From positions 40,764 to 104,763 of the forward strand of contig CAZXYS010000013.1 of the NCBI GenBank assembly GCA_964645005.1: a stretch of DNA of 64,000 nucleotides, written 5' to 3'. The notes below the pieces were generated by a model, which was not told the DNA's origin, searched no databases, and saw nothing but the letters and a program-made list of their open reading frames with translations. This document shows, piece after piece, positions 59,561 to 64,000 of this stretch. The first letter of the stretch is position 1. Each line of letters starts with the position of its first letter. This stretch comes from CAZXYS01 sp964645005. GTDB lineage: Bacteria; Bacteroidota; Ignavibacteria; Kapaibacteriales; UBA2268. A program made the position numbers and the translations under genes.

Positions 59561-62500
59561 ATGAAAAAGTATTTGTTCATTTTTGTCTCATTGGGTCTAA
59601 TATTACTGAGTTTGCAAGAACTCAGAAGCGCTGATCTTAAAGAAAAGATCAGAAATAAATTGCTCTATAACTCTTCACAGGGAAGAGAATTTTGGATAGC
59701 CTTCCCTCCAAATGATGTCACATATCAAAAAGGTCACATCATCGAAATTTATGTCACTTCCACTGTAAATACGACTGTTACACTTGAAGCCCCAAGCTCC
59801 GGCGATATTTTCAAAAAGGACATAAAAGCTTTCGATATAACAACCTTTACAAGCGAAGATAACACTACTCGCTTATATTGGGAAATAAGAAAAGGAGAAA
59901 CCGTAGAAAATAAAGGAATCAGGATCACTTCGCCCGATCCAATTTCAGTTTACGCAATGAACGGTAGAAATGCATCTTCAGATGGTTTTTTAGCAATACC
60001 AGTATCAGCTTTCGGGAAAAAATACCTGCATAATGCATACTATGATTATTACTATCACAGACGAGATGATGAACTCGGCGCCGGATTCGTCATTGTAGCC
60101 AGCGAAGATAACACGCGTTTAACGATCAAATTACGCGGAGAAGGTAAAGGTATGGCTGAAACATTCCAAGGGGGGCATGATATTGGTGATGTACTCCAGG
60201 TAACACTTAATGAAGGCGAAACCTATATGGTTCGCGGCGATGGCAAAACACGCGGAGTTTATGATCTCTCCGGCTCAAGCGTTGAAGGCAGCAAACCGTT
60301 TGGATTTTATTCATTCCATATGAGAACTGATATTCCTTCATGGGATGTCGAACAAGGCAGAGATCATATAATAGAAATGATCCCTCCGGTAACAGCATGG
60401 GGTAAGAAATATATATCTGTTGAATTCAAACGCGATACCGATAAAGGTGACTTTTTCAGGATCATGTGTGCCGAACCTCAAACAAAAATTGAAGGCGCCT
60501 GGTACGATAAAAGTTCCGGCGAGTTGATAAAAAGGATCGGACCATTAACTTTAAAGGACGAGGGTGACTTTTATCAGTACTGGAATGGTTTTGCCAGTCC
60601 CGGTGACGAACATAAAGGCGTCAGAGGAACTTCCATCTGGAAAGCTGACAAACCCATACAGGTATATCAATATACTTATTCTCACAAATTTGATAATACA
60701 GTGTTATTTGACCCTCTAATGATACTTGTTATGCCTGAAGAACAATTTGTCCAAAATACTGTTTTTCAAACACCTTCAAATAAGAAATACGTAAACAATT
60801 ATTTCAATATTATTGCTTATCATAATCCCGAAGACAAGGATTTTAGCGATCTTAAATCCATTGAACTCGACGGGAAGCCAATTCATTCGATTAATACACA
60901 ATTTTTATTGAACAGAATTCCTACTACGGATCTGTACTGGATTAAAATAAGGGTCGATCCAGGTGCACATCATGTAACAAGCGATACAAGATTCTCCGGT
61001 TATATTTACGGTTTCCAAAAAGTAGACTCTTACGGATGGCCAGCTTGCACAGCCTTCGACAACCTGGAACTGATCGATACTTTAGCACCGCAGATCTACC
61101 CCGATGGCTTTTGCGGCGACTACAGGATCGAAACTACCGAACTACGTAATGGTAATGAAAATGACAATCCCCGACAAATTGATATGGGAGTTGAAGATAT
61201 AAGTCTCTTAGAAAATAGCTGCAATTATGAATTGGTAATTGATCCGGATTTTACTCCCTGGCCCGCAACTTATGAAACATTTTTCGAACTTAAAGTGATT
61301 GACAAGGAACAACCGGCAAAAGCTGTTTACTCAGTTACCGACAGAGCTTTCAATGTGCTTATCGATTCAGTCATTTATGAACCGGACAGCTTAAAATTAA
61401 CACCCGAAGATCTGGCTTATGGCAAAGTACGTGTAAATACAACAAAAGATATGGACGCAGCACTGGAGAATATTTCAACTAAAGACATCCTTATTAAATC
61501 TATAAGATTGCAAAATGGTTCGCTCTACGAAATTACACAGGGAGGCGCTGATACCGAATTTACACTAAAATCAGGCGAAATTCGAGATATTACTATTCGT
61601 TACAGCCCGGATAAAGAAATTGAAACTGAAGATGAGTTTGACACTGATACCCTCCTTGTAGAAACAGAATGCCTTGCTTATGATTTTCTATTAACCGGAC
61701 AAGGGGTCATGCCCCATATCAAGGTCGATAACTGGGATGCCGGCAGAGTGGCTGTCGGATCAAAACTATGCAGATCTTCCATTGATCAGGGATTGAAAAT
61801 TACTAATGACGGCTCTGATACTCTCGAAGTATATGACATAGAAAATGTCACAACCCCATTTTCGATATCAAATCCAACAGAGCCGGAATTTACTTTCAAA
61901 ATTGCACCATATTCTTATATTTATTTCAAAGATATCTGCTTTGAACCGCAGGATACATCTAACTATGAAATTTATGTTACGTTCATTAGCAATGCCGGAG
62001 GCGCTGGAAATGACAGTGTATCCAACTGGCAAGGAAAAGGCATGCAGCCAGGTCCGCAAATTGATAATATGTTTTGGGGAGAAAAAAGAGTACTTACCGA
62101 GCATGACGGTGAATTGACCATGATTAATAAAGGTAACAGCGAAGTTACCATTAATAGTTTTGAATTGGAAAATCCGGCGGATCCCAATTTTGAAATTGAT
62201 CAAATGGGTATTACCCCTCAACCCCCTGTGGAACTCTATCAGGAAGGTACTACCGGTGAAATTACCGAGATAAAAATTCCGGTAAAATACAAACCTCAGA
62301 GCGAAGGCGATCATACCAATGCCGTTATTCCTGTGTTCGAGAAAGAAAAAATGAATGAACTCGGCATCAAGGGTAGTTTAACCGGCACTGGTATTTTACC
62401 AAAAATAGAATTGATTGGTTACGAGTTTCAATCCGCTGTGAAAAAAGGCGCGCAGCATCCCGATACCGGTTTCGTCAGAATTAAATCAACCAGCGAAACC

Positions 62501-63832
62501 GCCGATCTCAAGATCTTCTCCATTAGCTGGGCTAATCCCGGACAGCAGCAATTTGAATTCGTTAGGAACACATTACCCTCGGATACGGTTATCACCCGTA
62601 ACGAGCATTTCGACATAGATGTAATTTTCCATCCTACTATAGTACAGCAGGATATAGTCGAGACAGTTGAAGTTGTATCGGACGCCGACACAGGCGACAA
62701 TCCACAGGTTACAAGTGACACTGTGGTTATTGGTCATTCCTATGATACGGGACTTGAGGTCGGAAATATTAATTTCGGTACGGAAATGACCTGCGAAACT
62801 CCGGTAAAATCCTTCTCAATAACCAATAACAGCATGGATAAAAAGCTCGTTATAAAGAAACTTGAATTTTCTGCCGGAGACTTTGATAATTTTGATACAT
62901 TGTCAGTGCCGAATGTGATTCAACCTAACAGCTCTGAAGATGTCGAGGTACAATTCCTGCCTGATGATCCTGTGGATTACAATCTCGACATAATTATACA
63001 TTATGATTTTGTCGATATGGATGATTATGTTGTCGAATCCGGTACTGCTCCAACATTCTGCAAAGGAAAAGGTGAGATTGTAAACACCCAATTGTCTACT
63101 CCAACATTGGAAAATATGACGCCCGGTTACCTCACTATTGGTGATTATGAATTTTCCGTGGATATCAACTGTGATGATTTCAGCAAAGCCAAAATCACTT
63201 CATTTATGATAGTCATTAAATATCCTTCCGAAGATTTAAGATGGAACGGCAATACCGGTGATGAACTTATACCCGGAAATGCACTGGACGATACTTGGAA
63301 TATCACTGCAGAAGAAATACCCAATCCTGTCAGCGGCACTACAAAATTGGTGCTTGACGGCAGTGGTACCAATCCGATATCGAATCCGGGCAAATTGACA
63401 TCTATAGAGTTCCAGGTTATGCTTGGCGATGCAGAGAAATTCAAGCCTGAATTTGATATTATTGAATACGGTGAGAGGGAAAAATGCGTTACCAAAGAAA
63501 CAAATAACGGATATATAAATGTTCTTACGTGTGTAAGCGATTTAAGAAGCATTATTGCTAATCCGGAACCATACTTCCTTAACCAACCACAGCCAAACCC
63601 TGTCAAATCCGATGCCTTTACGCTTAAATACAGCATTGGTTTAAAATCTCATACCCGTATCGAATTATGGAATTCTACCGGTGTTGCCATTAAAACTCTG
63701 TTAGATGAACTCAGCGAACCCGGTTTCTATGAAAAAGAAATTAATATTGAAAATCTTTCTTCGGGAGTATATTTTATTAGAATAATATCCGGTCCTTATT
63801 TGAAAGTAAGAAGAATGGTTGTTCAGAAGTAA
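59561..63832 (+). CDS. Giant T9SS-secreted protein: IgGFc-binding, choice-of-anchor and cohesin-like domains
   Basis: 1423 residues. A signal peptide (MKKYLFIFVSLGLILLSL) is followed by an IgGFc-binding N-terminal domain of about 450 residues (QGREFWIAFPPND, ITSPDPISVYAMNG, FSGYIYGFQKVDSYGW). Repeated choice-of-anchor/ASH-like beta sandwiches lie at about 630-1165 (LKITNDGSDTLEVYDIENVT, IRYSPD, VKYKPQSEGDHTN, VQFLPDDPVDYN). A cohesin-like domain follows at about 1175-1305 (TIGDYEFSVDINCDDF, LTSIEFQVML). The last 80 residues are a type A sorting domain (NQPQPNPVKSDAFTLKYSIG, LSSGVYFIRI, VRRMVVQK). It is exported by T9SS and displayed or released, probably for adhesion to surfaces or other cells; the ligand is unknown. 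Confidence 0.88.
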   Translation: MKKYLFIFVSLGLILLSLQELRSADLKEKIRNKLLYNSSQGREFWIAFPPNDVTYQKGHIIEIYVTSTVNTTVTLEAPSSGDIFKKDIKAFDITTFTSEDNTTRLYWEIRKGETVENKGIRITSPDPISVYAMNGRNASSDGFLAIPVSAFGKKYLHNAYYDYYYHRRDDELGAGFVIVASEDNTRLTIKLRGEGKGMAETFQGGHDIGDVLQVTLNEGETYMVRGDGKTRGVYDLSGSSVEGSKPFGFYSFHMRTDIPSWDVEQGRDHIIEMIPPVTAWGKKYISVEFKRDTDKGDFFRIMCAEPQTKIEGAWYDKSSGELIKRIGPLTLKDEGDFYQYWNGFASPGDEHKGVRGTSIWKADKPIQVYQYTYSHKFDNTVLFDPLMILVMPEEQFVQNTVFQTPSNKKYVNNYFNIIAYHNPEDKDFSDLKSIELDGKPIHSINTQFLLNRIPTTDLYWIKIRVDPGAHHVTSDTRFSGYIYGFQKVDSYGWPACTAFDNLELIDTLAPQIYPDGFCGDYRIETTELRNGNENDNPRQIDMGVEDISLLENSCNYELVIDPDFTPWPATYETFFELKVIDKEQPAKAVYSVTDRAFNVLIDSVIYEPDSLKLTPEDLAYGKVRVNTTKDMDAALENISTKDILIKSIRLQNGSLYEITQGGADTEFTLKSGEIRDITIRYSPDKEIETEDEFDTDTLLVETECLAYDFLLTGQGVMPHIKVDNWDAGRVAVGSKLCRSSIDQGLKITNDGSDTLEVYDIENVTTPFSISNPTEPEFTFKIAPYSYIYFKDICFEPQDTSNYEIYVTFISNAGGAGNDSVSNWQGKGMQPGPQIDNMFWGEKRVLTEHDGELTMINKGNSEVTINSFELENPADPNFEIDQMGITPQPPVELYQEGTTGEITEIKIPVKYKPQSEGDHTNAVIPVFEKEKMNELGIKGSLTGTGILPKIELIGYEFQSAVKKGAQHPDTGFVRIKSTSETADLKIFSISWANPGQQQFEFVRNTLPSDTVITRNEHFDIDVIFHPTIVQQDIVETVEVVSDADTGDNPQVTSDTVVIGHSYDTGLEVGNINFGTEMTCETPVKSFSITNNSMDKKLVIKKLEFSAGDFDNFDTLSVPNVIQPNSSEDVEVQFLPDDPVDYNLDIIIHYDFVDMDDYVVESGTAPTFCKGKGEIVNTQLSTPTLENMTPGYLTIGDYEFSVDINCDDFSKAKITSFMIVIKYPSEDLRWNGNTGDELIPGNALDDTWNITAEEIPNPVSGTTKLVLDGSGTNPISNPGKLTSIEFQVMLGDAEKFKPEFDIIEYGEREKCVTKETNNGYINVLTCVSDLRSIIANPEPYFLNQPQPNPVKSDAFTLKYSIGLKSHTRIELWNSTGVAIKTLLDELSEPGFYEKEINIENLSSGVYFIRIISGPYLKVRRMVVQK

Positions 63833-63862
63833 GTAGAAAATACCATTACACTCTATTATTTC

Positions 63863-63914
63863 CTCACAAAAAATGTCACAGTTCTGCTAACGCAACTGTG
63901 ACATTTTTTGTGAG
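63863..63914. terminator. Perfect 21-bp stem terminator, bidirectional
   Basis: Arms at 63863-63883 and 63894-63914 are exactly complementary, around a 10-nt loop, with runs of A and T inside the stem (ATGTCACAGTT and AACTGTGACAT are its core). It lies 31 bp past the stop of the T9SS gene and can stop transcription from both sides. Confidence 0.85.
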
Positions 63915-63976
63915 CGTTGGATAAAAAACCCGGATTTTGCATTACGAAAAGTTGATTCTGCTAGTAAGTATTGCAA

Positions 63977-63996
63977 CAAAGTGCTTTAGCACTTTG
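63977..63996. repeat. Small palindromic hairpin at the window end
   Basis: CAAAGTGC and GCACTTTG pair around TTTA. It resembles the AAGTGCTTTA motif near 10118-10127 and may belong to a dispersed repeat whose rest is outside the window. Confidence 0.4.
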
Positions 63997-64000
63997 CGAA

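Overview
The window is a bacterial chromosome segment of moderate to low GC, most likely from the Bacteroidota/Chlorobiota side of the FCB group, in or near Ignavibacteria or Kapabacteria. The basis is two secreted proteins with type IX secretion (T9SS) C-terminal sorting domains, an IgGFc-binding/choice-of-anchor giant protein, a Bacteroidota-style AraC remnant, two EF-G genes in the str locus, and ribosomal proteins of Bacteroidota type. The placement is inferred from protein character, not from a 16S gene.

Layout. Positions 2-2336 hold the end of a glycine betaine/choline-type ABC importer: an ATPase and a permease fused to its own binding domain, whose two halves are in swapped order. Positions 2564-4591 encode a membrane FeS oxidoreductase resembling ETF:menaquinone oxidoreductases. 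Positions 4.6-12.6 kb form an accessory region: a truncated tyrosine recombinase, a strongly AT-rich two-gene unit (NERD-helicase plus TPR/cold-shock-like protein) between unusual hairpin/repeat sequences, a UPF0175/DUF3368 toxin-antitoxin pair, and a graveyard of decayed genes (AraC, LapA-like, a secreted propeller/FN3 protein).

Positions 12.7-21.4 kb return to resident genes: a rubredoxin-like protein, folP, a probable four-gene unit of propeller lipoprotein, ECF sigma factor, anti-sigma-like membrane protein and DUF4397 lipoprotein, then a type II NADH dehydrogenase, a T9SS cargo protein and an Ogg2-type DNA glycosylase. A LolD-like ATPase follows on the minus strand.

Positions 22.2-56.8 kb are one long minus-strand block of the transcription/translation machinery. 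In transcription order it runs tRNA-Tyr, Gly, Gly, Thr, Trp, secE, nusG, rplK, rplA, rplJ, rplL, rpoB, rpoC, then a 700-bp gap, then fusA-like EF-G, rpsL, rpsG, fusA, tuf, and the S10, spc and alpha operons down to rpoA and rplQ. rpsD is absent from its usual place between rpsK and rpoA. L17 and S17 carry long acidic low-complexity extensions.

Positions 57.0-64 kb carry a ferredoxin-NADP reductase, a DUF1684 lipoprotein, a small lipoprotein, and a 1423-residue T9SS-exported protein that ends in a perfect 21-bp terminator stem. The most notable items are the permuted substrate-binding domain (768-2336), the helicase/TPR-CSD pair (5503-9912) with its flanking elements, and the missing rpsD.
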